From: JAGAJR01 sp048463395
Lineage (GTDB): Bacteria > Pseudomonadota > Alphaproteobacteria > RF32 > CAG-239
Assembly: GCA_048463395.1 (NCBI GenBank)
Contig: DBFWPL010000028.1
Location: 1-50,508 of the forward strand
Length of the DNA: 50,508 bases
Direction of reading: 5' to 3'
The position numbers and the translations under genes were made by a program. Under the pieces are notes generated by a model. That model saw only the letters and a list, made by a program, of their open reading frames with translations, was not told where the DNA came from and searched no databases. Position 1 is the stretch's first letter, and each line of letters starts with the position of its first letter. This document shows positions 1 through 7,732 of the stretch, piece by piece.

Positions 1-552
1 TACGGCAGAAACTGTCTGAAAGATTGTTACCAGCCACAATGTGCCGCCGGCGGCTATGTTGACGCTTGTCCGACAGGACAAAGCGGTACGGCGGTTACTT
101 ACTACGGCAGAAACTGCTATAAAAATTGTGTCAACCCTTGTGACAGTCGTACGGCGGTTACCGTACCGTCAAATGCAAGTTGCTCTTCTTATTATTCCGA
201 TTGCCCTTCCAAGTGTTCGGCATGGACATGTAATTCCGGTTACAGTAAAAAAGAAGTTCCAAATGCAGGGACAGTTTGTGCCAAGGACTGCAGCGGTTCC
301 TCCTGCTGTACTTCGGGTGAATATTTTACAGTAACATCAAGTAATCCTAACTCAGCGTGTCCGGCTGGACAAGTGGCATCAAATGTACGAGCTATAAGCG
401 GTGGATACTGCATCAGTTGTCAAAGTGGTTCCTGTAGTGGCTCTATGAAATACACGGTTACCTGCAGCGGTGTTACTTATTGTTGTTCGGGTAACGATAC
501 CGGCAATGGCTGCACCAGCAGCAATCTTTCTTCTTCCTGTTGGAAAATATAA
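1..552 (+). CDS. Cys-rich surface protein, 3' end only
   Basis: Frame 1 is open from the first base to a TAA at 550-552, giving the last 183 residues of a larger protein whose start lies outside the window. The protein is rich in Cys, Ser, Gly, Thr and Tyr. It has an internal repeat: YGRNCLKDC at the very start and YYGRNCYKNC about 35 residues later, with DNA-level similarity. CC and CxxC pairs recur throughout. This looks like an extracellular, disulfide-stabilised repeat protein. I know of no function and none can be assigned. A strong terminator follows. A short ATG-initiated ORF in another frame (41-334) is a shadow of this gene. Confidence in coding is high because the frame is stop-free and the composition is strongly biased. 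Confidence 0.75.
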   Translation, partial: YGRNCLKDCYQPQCAAGGYVDACPTGQSGTAVTYYGRNCYKNCVNPCDSRTAVTVPSNASCSSYYSDCPSKCSAWTCNSGYSKKEVPNAGTVCAKDCSGSSCCTSGEYFTVTSSNPNSACPAGQVASNVRAISGGYCISCQSGSCSGSMKYTVTCSGVTYCCSGNDTGNGCTSSNLSSSCWKI

Positions 553-565
553 GAACAGATAATGC

Positions 566-605
566 AAAAAGACCTCAGGTGGATTTATCCTGAGGTCTTT
601 TTTAT
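566..605 (+). terminator. Rho-independent terminator of the Cys-rich gene
   Basis: A 12-bp perfect stem (AAAGACCTCAGG at 568-579, CCTGAGGTCTTT at 589-600) with a 9-nt loop is followed by a T run. It starts 13 bases after the stop codon. Confidence 0.9.
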
Positions 606-636
606 TATTTGAAATGTGTTAAAAAAATGTTCGTAA

Positions 637-1029
637 AATTTAAAATATTTCAATCATCATTTTGGCTTCGTTACTGAAGCATTCAATTGACCATGCCGGT
701 TCCCAGACAATTTTGACATCAACATCACCGTTAACGGAAATCCTACAATCGCCATAGGGATCGGCGGCGGTGCCCACTATGAGTCTACGGTTGTCTTTGA
801 AGGAACCAACAAAATTACCGGTGGAGCAGCCCACTCCGTTTGGGTAAGAGGACACAATACTCGTGGTTATGGTAAAGTCAAAGGAGTTCTTCAAGTTGCT
901 TCCGGAGCTTCCCTGACACTGAACAAACCGGCCTGTATCTACACGGGATGGAACGGTGTTTACACCAAATACGGAACCGTCTCGGGAACTGTTACTACCA
1001 ATTGTTCAACTTACACATTAACATGGTAA
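637..1029 (+). pseudogene. Remnant of a second secreted repeat protein (C-terminal fragment)
   Basis: The plus strand reads NFDINITVNGNPTIAIG and on to NCSTYTLTW with a TAA at 1027-1029. The low-complexity G/T/N/V-rich pattern is typical of beta-helical surface proteins. The frame is open from 691, but it has no start codon and an in-frame TGA at 688-690; upstream of that it continues to a TAA at 634-636. It lies directly after the terminator of the Cys-rich gene with no room for a 5' half. The likeliest reading is the decayed tail of a related surface-protein gene whose N-terminal part was deleted. An 84-codon minus-strand ORF (640-894) overlaps it, but the plus-strand composition and the following terminator favour plus. 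Confidence 0.55.
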
Positions 1030-1034
1030 CCTGA

Positions 1035-1068
1035 AAAACCACCCTCTCTTCCGAGAGGGGTTTTATTT
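1035..1068. terminator. Bidirectional terminator
   Basis: A CCCTCTC/GAGAGGG hairpin with a TTCC loop is flanked by an A-run on the left and a T-run on the right, so it can serve both the plus-strand remnant and the minus-strand gene ending at 1068. Confidence 0.8.
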
Positions 1069-2702
1069 TACTTCTTTTTCAGTTTATCAATATCATTCGG
1101 GAAGTTTACATCCAACAGCAATTTATCATTCGGAGCCTCGACCAGATTGGTATAATCAGAATGTTCCATAAATACCGGTCGCAAGTGGGCATTTTCCGGT
1201 ACCATATCCGCCACCCCAAACAAAGATTTACTCCAAATGACTGGATTGCTTTTGTTCCCTTTTCTGGTGGCAATACAGAGCTGTTTTTCTTCGGTTTTCT
1301 TAAAGCTCTTTATCATCTTATTGATAAATTCCGGCGTTATATTCGGCATATCCGCCGGCAAGAGCAACGCTCCGTCGCAAAACCCCGGAACCGATTTCAG
1401 TCCCAATGTAATGGATGTTTTTACACCGGCTCTATATGACGGATTGTAAATTACATTTACGTCAATATCTTCCAGAAACTCTTCCATTTCGGCGGCATTA
1501 TATCCGGTAATCACGAAAACCGGGCTGGCTTTGGATTTTACCGCAGCTTCAACAGCTTTTAAGAACATCGGTTTTTCATCCACTTCCAACATCAGCTTAT
1601 TGCGTCCAGCACGACTGCCGAGGCCGGCCGCCAAAATAACCACGGCAATATTGGCCTCTCCTTTGGCCAGTTTTTTATTTTCGGCGGTCAGAAGCGTATT
1701 TTGTTCTGCTTCCGAAAGCTCTTGCCCCGAAGACAAAAGAACATTCTGCGGGCGGGAAAAATCATACTTATGAAGCCGTTCATTGACAATTGCCAGTTTA
1801 ATAAAATGATCTGCCAATTTTGAATCGAATTTGTCATAATTATAGGGCAGAGCAATAATTTTTTGCCCTCGTTTTTCGGCAATCATCAAATCAGACGCAC
1901 CGACTTGAGGAATACTCAAATTAACCAGTTCATCCACATAGCTGTTCAAAGCGGCAGGAATAACATCTTTCTCGTCAACAGATTTTTGTCCGGATAAGAT
2001 AAAAATCAAATCATTGCCGTCATCAACCGCCTTTTGCACGGCATTTCCCACATCGTCAATCGTATGGCGGGCGTTATATTCATTTTGAAAATCAAACTGG
2101 AGCTCGGAAAAGTCTTTTACCAGTTTGGTTACGACATCGGTGAAATGTGCCGTTTCAATGGCATCGTTATACAACTTTGTATAAACCAATGCCGTTTTTT
2201 TCTTTTTTTGAACAGCCACCGAAATCAGTTCGATATTTCCGGAAAGATTAAAGATAATCTCATCAACCATTGTTTGTTCAATAACCGGCAGCGTCAGTTC
2301 CAGTTCGGCGATAACCTCTCCGGATTTTACCAAAGCGTAAGGCTCAATCGTGTTTAAGATAAGGTTATGAGCCAAACGATTAAACTTGGCAACCCGGTCA
2401 TCCGCACATACCAGAACACCGTCTTTGATTGCAACAATTTTACAAACACCGTTTTTACCGATACTGTAAGCGGTATTGTCCCCACAGATTTTGGCGGCAA
2501 TAATCCCCAATGCTGTTTCATTGGAAATATCGTTCTCGCCCATTTCCGCCCCGAACACTTTGGTTATGCCGGAAAGTTTCAACTGGATAATGTCTTCTTC
2601 CGTGAGTTCATGACCTTTTTCCAGAACTTGTCCGTCAAAGCGAATTTCCTCGGCAATGCGGATGCCAAGAGCGTGGTTTACATCAAATTCAAAATAAAAC
2701 AT
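1068..2702 (-). CDS. Molybdopterin-binding / MobA-like nucleotidyltransferase fusion
   Basis: A 544-aa protein. Residues about 165-310 resemble a MoeA/MogA-type molybdopterin-binding domain (LIFILSGQKSVDEKDVIP region). Residues about 352-540 form a MobA/MocA-type NTP-transferase: the nucleotide-binding signature LAAGLGSRAGRNK is at 357-369, followed by NPSYRAGVKTSI and the metal-site motif LLPADMP. This two-domain architecture is known in Alphaproteobacteria, where such proteins are thought to attach a nucleotide (CMP or GMP) to molybdopterin, or to act on a related sugar nucleotide. The reaction here is inferred from the family. No other molybdenum-cofactor gene is in the window, so the cofactor role cannot be confirmed from context. 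It ends at a bidirectional terminator. Confidence 0.8.
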   Translation of the reverse strand: MFYFEFDVNHALGIRIAEEIRFDGQVLEKGHELTEEDIIQLKLSGITKVFGAEMGENDISNETALGIIAAKICGDNTAYSIGKNGVCKIVAIKDGVLVCADDRVAKFNRLAHNLILNTIEPYALVKSGEVIAELELTLPVIEQTMVDEIIFNLSGNIELISVAVQKKKKTALVYTKLYNDAIETAHFTDVVTKLVKDFSELQFDFQNEYNARHTIDDVGNAVQKAVDDGNDLIFILSGQKSVDEKDVIPAALNSYVDELVNLSIPQVGASDLMIAEKRGQKIIALPYNYDKFDSKLADHFIKLAIVNERLHKYDFSRPQNVLLSSGQELSEAEQNTLLTAENKKLAKGEANIAVVILAAGLGSRAGRNKLMLEVDEKPMFLKAVEAAVKSKASPVFVITGYNAAEMEEFLEDIDVNVIYNPSYRAGVKTSITLGLKSVPGFCDGALLLPADMPNITPEFINKMIKSFKKTEEKQLCIATRKGNKSNPVIWSKSLFGVADMVPENAHLRPVFMEHSDYTNLVEAPNDKLLLDVNFPNDIDKLKKK

Positions 2703-2751
2703 TATAAAACCTTATCAAATTTGCCTGTCTTTGATATATAATTTAACAAAT

Positions 2752-2786
2752 ATAAAAAAAAGGGAAAGCAAAAACTTTCCCTGCCT
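2752..2786 (-). terminator. Terminator of the secreted-protein pair
   Basis: An AGGGAAAG / CTTTCCCT hairpin (about 2762-2782) is followed on the minus strand by eight T residues. It ends transcription of the genes at 2813-3681 before they run into the molybdopterin-type gene. Confidence 0.85.
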
Positions 2787-2812
2787 TGTAAATTATTATC
2801 CCTCAAGCTTTT

Positions 2813-3211
2813 TCATTCCTTGAGGTCGTAGCTCTCTACACCGCTGCCGTTGAGCTTGATGTAGACACAGGCGTAACCGGCGATAACATCGACTGTCAGC
2901 GTATAGCGTCTCCCGGTATTGAACGTCTGATTGCTCTTCTGACCGCGGGGAATATATTTGTGATAAACCCAGCTTCCGGAAGCATCTTTCTTGAAAACGC
3001 TGATAAAATTGATATGCGGCTCAACTTTTATATCTCCCAGTGTGACGGAAACCAAATCTTTGGAATATTTTTCCCGTTCAACTTCGGTTCCGATCGGACT
3101 GGTTTTGATAAAAGTCTTCGGCTTTTTGATTTTTGTCGGATTGCTCGCTGTTCCCGTGAAAACCGCCGCCCCGATAAGAGACAGGATTAATAATAATAAC
3201 ATTCTTTTCAT
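2813..3211 (-). CDS. Small secreted protein of unknown function (paralogue of upstream gene)
   Basis: A 132-aa protein with a clear N-terminal signal peptide (MKRMLLLLILSLIGAAVFTGTAS). The mature part is basic and beta-rich with no motif I recognise. Its C-terminal third parallels the protein encoded just upstream (3220-3681): LTVDVIAGYACVYIKLNGSG before ESYDLKE matches LKVTVIVLSDYVGVEVKPGN before ESYNFK in pattern. The two are probably duplicated paralogues in one transcript, only 8 bases apart. No Shine-Dalgarno sequence precedes the ATG; the leader is A/T-rich, unlike the ribosomal and housekeeping genes here. The product is probably periplasmic or outer-surface. Confidence 0.7.
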   Translation of the reverse strand: MKRMLLLLILSLIGAAVFTGTASNPTKIKKPKTFIKTSPIGTEVEREKYSKDLVSVTLGDIKVEPHINFISVFKKDASGSWVYHKYIPRGQKSNQTFNTGRRYTLTVDVIAGYACVYIKLNGSGVESYDLKE

Positions 3212-3219
3212 TTTTTTAA

Positions 3220-3681
3220 TTATTTGAAATTGTAACTTTCGCCGGAACGATTTCCCGGTTTAACTTCCACTCCCACGTAGTCTGATAAGACAATGACGGT
3301 AACTTTCAACTCAATTACCCCGTCCCGGCGGCTTTCGCTCAACACTTTATATGAGTAATTGGCACATCGGTCTTTATCTATAACGCTGAAATATTCCCAG
3401 CCATCACCTTTGGGGCGATAAACCCGAATACTGCAGCCGTGGTCTTCCATTCGCAGATTTCCCCATGTCAGGCTCTTTAAACGATTATCCCAGCCTCGGT
3501 GAACAACGGTTCCTAAATCCGAGATTTTGGTTCTTCTTAAAGATTTTGCCTGTCGATACAAACTTTCGTATTGCTCCCAAGTCTGCATCATGTGGTTTAA
3601 ACTACTTACAATTCCCTGTCCTTGCGAATAGGCACAAGCGGTTATCATGAGCATTGTCAGGGCTAATAATAGTCTCTTCAT
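3220..3681 (-). CDS. Probable lipoprotein of unknown function
   Basis: A 153-aa protein beginning MKRLLLALTMLMITAC, a signal peptide ending at a plausible lipobox Cys (residue 16), so probably lipid-anchored. The mature part is polar with a helical first half (HMMQTWEQYESLYRQAKSLRRTK) and a beta-rich second half that matches the downstream neighbour in pattern. There is no SD before the start. First gene of a two-gene minus-strand unit ending at the 2752-2786 terminator. Base and codon use are richer in C and G than the AT-rich leader before it. Function unknown; horizontal acquisition is possible (see findings). Confidence 0.7.
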   Translation of the reverse strand: MKRLLLALTMLMITACAYSQGQGIVSSLNHMMQTWEQYESLYRQAKSLRRTKISDLGTVVHRGWDNRLKSLTWGNLRMEDHGCSIRVYRPKGDGWEYFSVIDKDRCANYSYKVLSESRRDGVIELKVTVIVLSDYVGVEVKPGNRSGESYNFK

Positions 3682-4016
3682 ATTGAAATATATTTAGAGG
3701 TTTAACATAGATTTATTTAATTTGGTTTTTAGAATAACATTTTTTGTCTAAAATGTCTATGGTAAAAAATCCGGAATTTGCAGAATTTTAAACAACATAT
3801 AAATATTTTCTTTATATTTATTACGGTTACGTATAGATATAGAATTCGAAATTTTATTTTTCTCTTGTTTCATGTATAAAAAAGTGATATATTTTTTGTA
3901 CAATATCATTAAATTGTCTATTATTGGAAACTCACATAGTTATAGTCTGCTTTGCAGTTTATGATTATTGTTTCTGATATGTCTATTCAAAAAAAATAAA
4001 CATAAAATAAACTAAT
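3682..4016. promoter_or_regulatory. AT-rich divergent intergenic region with recurring motifs
   Basis: 335 bases with no ORF of note between divergent lipoprotein genes. It holds TGTCTAAAATGTCTA (3745-3759), AATTTGCAGAATTTTA (3774-3789) and TATTATTGGAAAC (3919-3931). Close relatives of these occur before other orphan secreted or lipoprotein genes in the window (31945-31968, 32039-32051, 42511-42534). TTTG (3895-3898), 20 bases, then TATTATTG is one mismatch from the Bacteroidota-type TTTG / TAnnTTTG promoter pattern. Promoter assignment is an inference. Confidence 0.4.
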
Positions 4017-4676
4017 ATGAACTCAAAAGCATTCTTTTGGAGCATTCTTTGCTCTGTGTGCATCTTCTGCTCCTTGTGCAGCTGCGACACTCCTTCAGAT
4101 GAAGAATTCGAATATGAAGATGTGGAAATCGTCAACAGCTATGTCAATGACCTTGGTAACAAAGTTTTTGTCTTGTCTGACGGTGGAATGGTCGAACTCG
4201 TCATTGACCCTGCTAGAAAATTCGATAAGGTAATTTACTACAGCAAAGACTACAAGAAATTGTCATCTGACTATGATCATTCAGCTCGTTTCACCCAATG
4301 GTTAAATGCAGAAATCAGCGGATATGCAACTTGTACCCGCTATAAAGGTAAGACACTATACTATGTGTACAAACCGGCTCCAGATATGACGACGGAAAGA
4401 ATAGTTGTCAAAATCAATAAATACGACGGAAATCTGAATCAGATTAACGGGAAAATGGAGCTTTCAGGAGGATTATTGACGGGAACTTCCGGATCCGGAG
4501 AACTTTCCGGTGAAGGAATGGGAAGTAAAAATATGTTTATCAATATCTATTTCGACGGTAGTGATCCAATCTCCGTTAATGCCAAGGAAAACACTTTGTG
4601 GCTTGACGTTGAAGTTGGTGACACCATTGTCGAAAAAAGAATAAACGGTAAAACACATTTTACCCCAAAATTCTAA
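4017..4676 (+). CDS. Probable surface lipoprotein of unknown function
   Basis: A 219-aa protein. Residues 1-23 form a signal peptide with a lipobox ending SLCSC; Cys23 is followed by DTPSDEEFEYED, an acidic stretch reminiscent of Bacteroidota lipoprotein export signals. The mature part is beta-rich with a Gly/Ser-rich segment near residues 143-168 (GKMELSGGLLTGTSGSGELS). No catalytic motif is recognisable. The ATG is preceded by an A-rich leader with no SD. It is followed by a strong terminator with a CTTCGG tetraloop, so it is probably monocistronic. Function unknown; features fit a gene acquired from Bacteroidota, but that is inference. Confidence 0.72.
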   Translation: MNSKAFFWSILCSVCIFCSLCSCDTPSDEEFEYEDVEIVNSYVNDLGNKVFVLSDGGMVELVIDPARKFDKVIYYSKDYKKLSSDYDHSARFTQWLNAEISGYATCTRYKGKTLYYVYKPAPDMTTERIVVKINKYDGNLNQINGKMELSGGLLTGTSGSGELSGEGMGSKNMFINIYFDGSDPISVNAKENTLWLDVEVGDTIVEKRINGKTHFTPKF

Positions 4677-4699
4677 ATAGTCCCAAGTTCTAAACACCT

Positions 4700-4737
4700 G
4701 ATGTGCTACCCTTCGGAGTAGCACATCTTGTTTTTTT
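4700..4737 (+). terminator. Rho-independent terminator
   Basis: A GATGTGCTAC (4700-4709) / GTAGCACATC (4718-4727) stem is closed by a CTTCGG-type loop and followed by TTG and seven T. Confidence 0.92.
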
Positions 4738-4769
4738 AATATAAGAATTTTTCAAAAACCGATACTATA

Positions 4770-4791
4770 GCAAAAAATTCAAGAATTATAT
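4770..4791. repeat. 22-bp direct repeat, copy 1
   Basis: Bases 4770-4791 are identical to 5286-5307 (begins GCAAAAAATTCAAG). The two copies are 516 bases apart and bracket exactly one gene (4805-5185). Copy 1 is followed by GAAGACGAAA, a 10-mer that also occurs just inside the right end of the rpsI element (15380-15389). Confidence 0.85.
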
Positions 4792-4804
4792 GAAGACGAA
4801 ACAG

Positions 4805-5185
4805 CTAATCTTTTGTGCCTAATTCTTTACGAATTTGTTTAATCAAGATATCAAACACTTCATTTACTTTGGGATTTTTATGTTTTAAATAATCATGTAA
4901 AGCTTCTTCTATTTGAGGCATCATCAAAATAACCTTCTCAGAACCAAAAGCTAAGAGTACTCCTCTTGTTTTTTCTATAATGGGAATAATATCATCTGTA
5001 CTAATTCCTGCAGAGTATCTTGTTATTGAAGAACCATAAATTGAAAGCACTTGACAATATGCTTCCTCTTTTCTCCTTTTATTATGTATTATATCTTCTC
5101 TTACGCTATTTCTCCAGTTAAGAAACCATGTAAATCCCGCTGTTATCAACCCGCCTAAAAATACACTCAATAAAGTATTATCCAT
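4805..5185 (-). CDS. Small membrane-anchored protein of unknown function
   Basis: A 126-aa protein with one N-terminal transmembrane segment (LLSVFLGGLITAGFTWFLNW, residues 4-23), then a mostly helical, charged cytoplasmic part (RKEEAYCQVLSIYGSSI, later ALHDYLKHKNPKVNEVFDILIKQIRKE). AAGGA lies upstream of the ATG, a reasonable SD. The gene stands alone between 22-bp direct repeats and beside the left boundary of the rpsI element. It is AT-rich like the element and unlike the lipoprotein genes to its left. I do not recognise the family. Single-TM helical proteins of this type often accompany mobile DNA, but no function can be assigned. Confidence 0.6.
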   Translation of the reverse strand: MDNTLLSVFLGGLITAGFTWFLNWRNSVREDIIHNKRRKEEAYCQVLSIYGSSITRYSAGISTDDIIPIIEKTRGVLLAFGSEKVILMMPQIEEALHDYLKHKNPKVNEVFDILIKQIRKELGTKD

Positions 5186-5358
5186 CTTTTTTCCTTATAG
5201 AACAAAAATATTTAATAATTGAAACATACACTGTTTTACAATTGTTGAATAGTATTTTATAATTTTATCCTAAGAAAATTTACAAAGCAAAAAATTCAAG
5301 AATTATATTCATCAATAGATACCCCCAGTAAACTCGGGATTTTCTGTAAAGCATGTAA
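5186..5358. repeat. Non-coding spacer holding the second 22-bp repeat copy
   Basis: Contains the second copy of the 22-bp repeat (5286-5307). I see no convincing gene: a minus-strand 61-codon ORF runs through here into the attachment-site repeat but has no RBS and translates repeat DNA. Confidence 0.5.
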
Positions 5359-5430
5359 GAAAAATGGGTTGCAATTTCTTGCAACCCGTTGAAAATACTG
5401 CATAAATAGTTTATACCAATTAACGTTTGG
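5359..5430. repeat. Left attachment repeat (attL-like) of the rpsI element
   Basis: Aligns without gaps to 15385-15456 (constant offset 10,026). It comprises a 21-bp identical start, a GGGTTGC/GCAACCC terminator hairpin with two changes, a 15-bp diverged middle, and an identical 18-bp core ATACCAATTAACGTTTGG at 5413-5430. Here the core is palindromic: arm CCAATTAAC (5416-5424), 5-bp centre GTTTG, arm GTTAATTGG (5430-5438). Confidence 0.9.
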
Positions 5431-5625
5431 TTAATTGGAAGATGATTTTTATATTGTTTTATCAATTAGTTATGTTATCAAAATTTCTTATGTGAAGAAA
5501 GTGTGAATGTGTAATTATTTTTAAACTCCAACAAATACCTCTCATATAGAACAATTTTCCTTGACTTCAAACATATAATTGCGGTCATTTATTAATTATA
5601 GATAATACCTGCAAGGAATTTCCCA

Positions 5626-6495
5626 ATGGAACTAAACAATAAAGAATTAGCCTTTTTAATTACTGTTGCATTATTTTTTATGTGGTGTTCATATAAAAAT
5701 GTGGATTGTTTTACTCAGTTATTAAAAGCTACATTTTCCCCAAAATTAGCTAAATTTTATTTTGTTGTTCTCACATATTTTATTACTATAACATATTTCC
5801 TATATCGAATAAATCTATGGAATTATCTATTGCTTAAAACATCTGTTGTTTGGGTATTAAGTACTGGTATATTGACTATCTTTTCAACAATAGAAAAAAA
5901 AGAAATTGATATTAGTCAAGTAATAACAAAATCCTTCATAATTTCACTTTTTGTCGATTATATTCTCGGATTTAGCAATTACAACTTAATTACAGAAATT
6001 TTACTTCTTTGGCTGGTCATTTTTTTATCCTTATGTGTAGCAATAATACAAAACGATAAGCAATTAAAAGAAAAGCCAGGCAAAGATAAGACAGAAAAAT
6101 TTATTTATATTATTCTTTCGATAATCTTTTTTAATAATTTTATAAATGGTGTCTTATATCTTATAGAGAACAGAGGTAATGAATTCTCTATCCAAGAATT
6201 AGCACTTCCATTTCTATACACACTTGCATATATTCCTTTTTGCTATTTACTTGCAGCATATGTTCAATATGAGATAGCTCTGATAAAACTTGGATATTAT
6301 GATATTGAAAATAAATTTTTGAAATTTTATTTACTTGTTAGTTTGACTTTTATTTTGAAAGCAAATACTAAAAGAATTGAAAGAACTCAGAAATATCCTT
6401 TGTATAAAACATTTTCCAACTGTAAATCTATAAAATGCATTAACAGTAAACTGAAAAGACTGAACGCAATCACAAGAGATACTAATCCCCATTGA
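5626..6495 (+). CDS. Multi-pass membrane protein of unknown function
   Basis: A 289-aa protein with about seven or eight hydrophobic segments (e.g. ELAFLITVALFFMWCSY, FYFVVLTYFITITYFLY, ILLLWLVIFLSLCVAII, FLYTLAYIPFCYLLAAYV) and a basic C-terminal tail (NSKLKRLNAITRDTNPH). An AAGGAA site upstream of the ATG supports the start. It is the first gene inside the left end of the element and converges on the RhuM-like gene 16 bases away. I do not recognise a family. It could be a membrane effector, an exclusion protein or a transporter-like cargo protein; nothing in the sequence decides between these. Confidence 0.65.
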   Translation: MELNNKELAFLITVALFFMWCSYKNVDCFTQLLKATFSPKLAKFYFVVLTYFITITYFLYRINLWNYLLLKTSVVWVLSTGILTIFSTIEKKEIDISQVITKSFIISLFVDYILGFSNYNLITEILLLWLVIFLSLCVAIIQNDKQLKEKPGKDKTEKFIYIILSIIFFNNFINGVLYLIENRGNEFSIQELALPFLYTLAYIPFCYLLAAYVQYEIALIKLGYYDIENKFLKFYLLVSLTFILKANTKRIERTQKYPLYKTFSNCKSIKCINSKLKRLNAITRDTNPH

Positions 6496-6511
6496 AATAG
6501 ATTTCTCACAA

Positions 6512-7513
6512 CTACTTTTTCTTTGATAAGTCTTTTTCTATCTTTTTCAGACTTTCTAAATAAGCCGCTTCAACAGGGGTAATGGTTTTCTGCTGATATT
6601 TTTTATATTCAGCATCAACCTTTTTCATTGCATCACTGTGTTTAATTTTTCCAGCATTCTGTAAAACATTTTCCCCTGTGGCAGATAAGATATTATCTAA
6701 TTGTTTCAAATAATCTTTCATATAAAGATATTCGTGGCGAGCTGCATAGATTTCAGCAAAATCAAAATATCCAGACACCAGATTGTTTAAAATTTTAAGT
6801 TCTTCGGGAGTTAAATAGTTTTTGGCAATTTTAGCTTCTGACTTTGTTGGTAAATCACCTGAAAAGGTTGTTAGTCCCATAAAAGGTTTATCAGAATCGA
6901 CTCGTTCATAGATAACTTCCGAGGCAGTATGCCCGTGAGCTGCATAATGCAATTTATTTTGAACGACTTTGAAAAACTCAATAGTTTCAGGTGCTTTGGC
7001 ATCATAATCTCTGCTGGTGGCGTATAAATCCAAGACCTGACGGTATAAAACTTTTTCAGAAGAACGAATGTCTCTGATGCGGTCAAGCAGCTCTTTCCAA
7101 TAGTTGCCGCCGCCATTCTGCTTTAACCGCTCATCATCCATTGTAAAGCCTTTGATGATGTATTCTTTTAACCGCTCTGTTGCCCAAATACGAAACTGTG
7201 TCGCAATAGATGATTTGATACGGTAACCCAAGGAAATAATCATATCCAGATTATAGTATTCGACATCTCTGGAAACCTCTCTATTTCCTTCTTTTTGAAC
7301 TGTTCGGAAATTCCGAACAGTTGAACTTTTTTCTAATTCACCTTCTTCATAAATATGTTTAATATGTTCGCTGACATTTGATTTGCTTGATTGATAAAGT
7401 TCAACCAACTGGGCTTGTGTAAGCCAGACTGTTTCCCCCTCCAACTTGACATCAATCTTATTTTTACCATCATTAGTCTGGTAAATAATAATCTCACCCT
7501 GTTCATCAGCCAT
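6512..7513 (-). CDS. RhuM family protein
   Basis: A 333-aa protein matching the RhuM/virulence-protein family: N-terminal half with VKLEGETVWLTQAQLVELYQSSKSNVSEHIKHIYEEGEL, then YYNLDMIISLGYRI and FRIWATERLKEYI, and a C-terminal helical part with YLYMKDYLKQLDN. The N-terminal part is thought to bind DNA (KilA-N/Bro-like logic). Family members are common on islands, prophages and beside defence or toxin genes; their biochemical function is unsettled. Start: AGGAG lies 7 bases before the ATG at 7513; the upstream TTG at 7519 is rejected. Convergent with the membrane protein and divergent from the 817-aa gene, so it may regulate the shared 7514-7732 region; that is inference. Confidence 0.85.
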   Translation of the reverse strand: MADEQGEIIIYQTNDGKNKIDVKLEGETVWLTQAQLVELYQSSKSNVSEHIKHIYEEGELEKSSTVRNFRTVQKEGNREVSRDVEYYNLDMIISLGYRIKSSIATQFRIWATERLKEYIIKGFTMDDERLKQNGGGNYWKELLDRIRDIRSSEKVLYRQVLDLYATSRDYDAKAPETIEFFKVVQNKLHYAAHGHTASEVIYERVDSDKPFMGLTTFSGDLPTKSEAKIAKNYLTPEELKILNNLVSGYFDFAEIYAARHEYLYMKDYLKQLDNILSATGENVLQNAGKIKHSDAMKKVDAEYKKYQQKTITPVEAAYLESLKKIEKDLSKKK

Positions 7514-7732
7514 TAACAAACTCCTAAAATTCTATTTTAATGTAGCTTATAATAATGGAGTCCATTTAAAATATAGTGAATCAACTTTAACTTAATGGTA
7601 ATTAAATCAATTACTATAATGTTTTTTATTTCTTTAAAATCACAAATATCCATCAACATTACCACTCTCATCCGACTTGTTTTTTAGTAAAAATTATATT
7701 ACACATAAGAAATACTAATATTTAACTCCAAT

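Noticed and set aside
640..894. 84-codon minus-strand ORF
   Set aside because: It lies opposite a plus-strand remnant with secreted repeat-protein composition and has no RBS; the plus-strand reading ends at a terminator.
5280..5465. 61-codon minus-strand ORF
   Set aside because: Runs through the 22-bp repeat and attL; no RBS and no protein-like composition.
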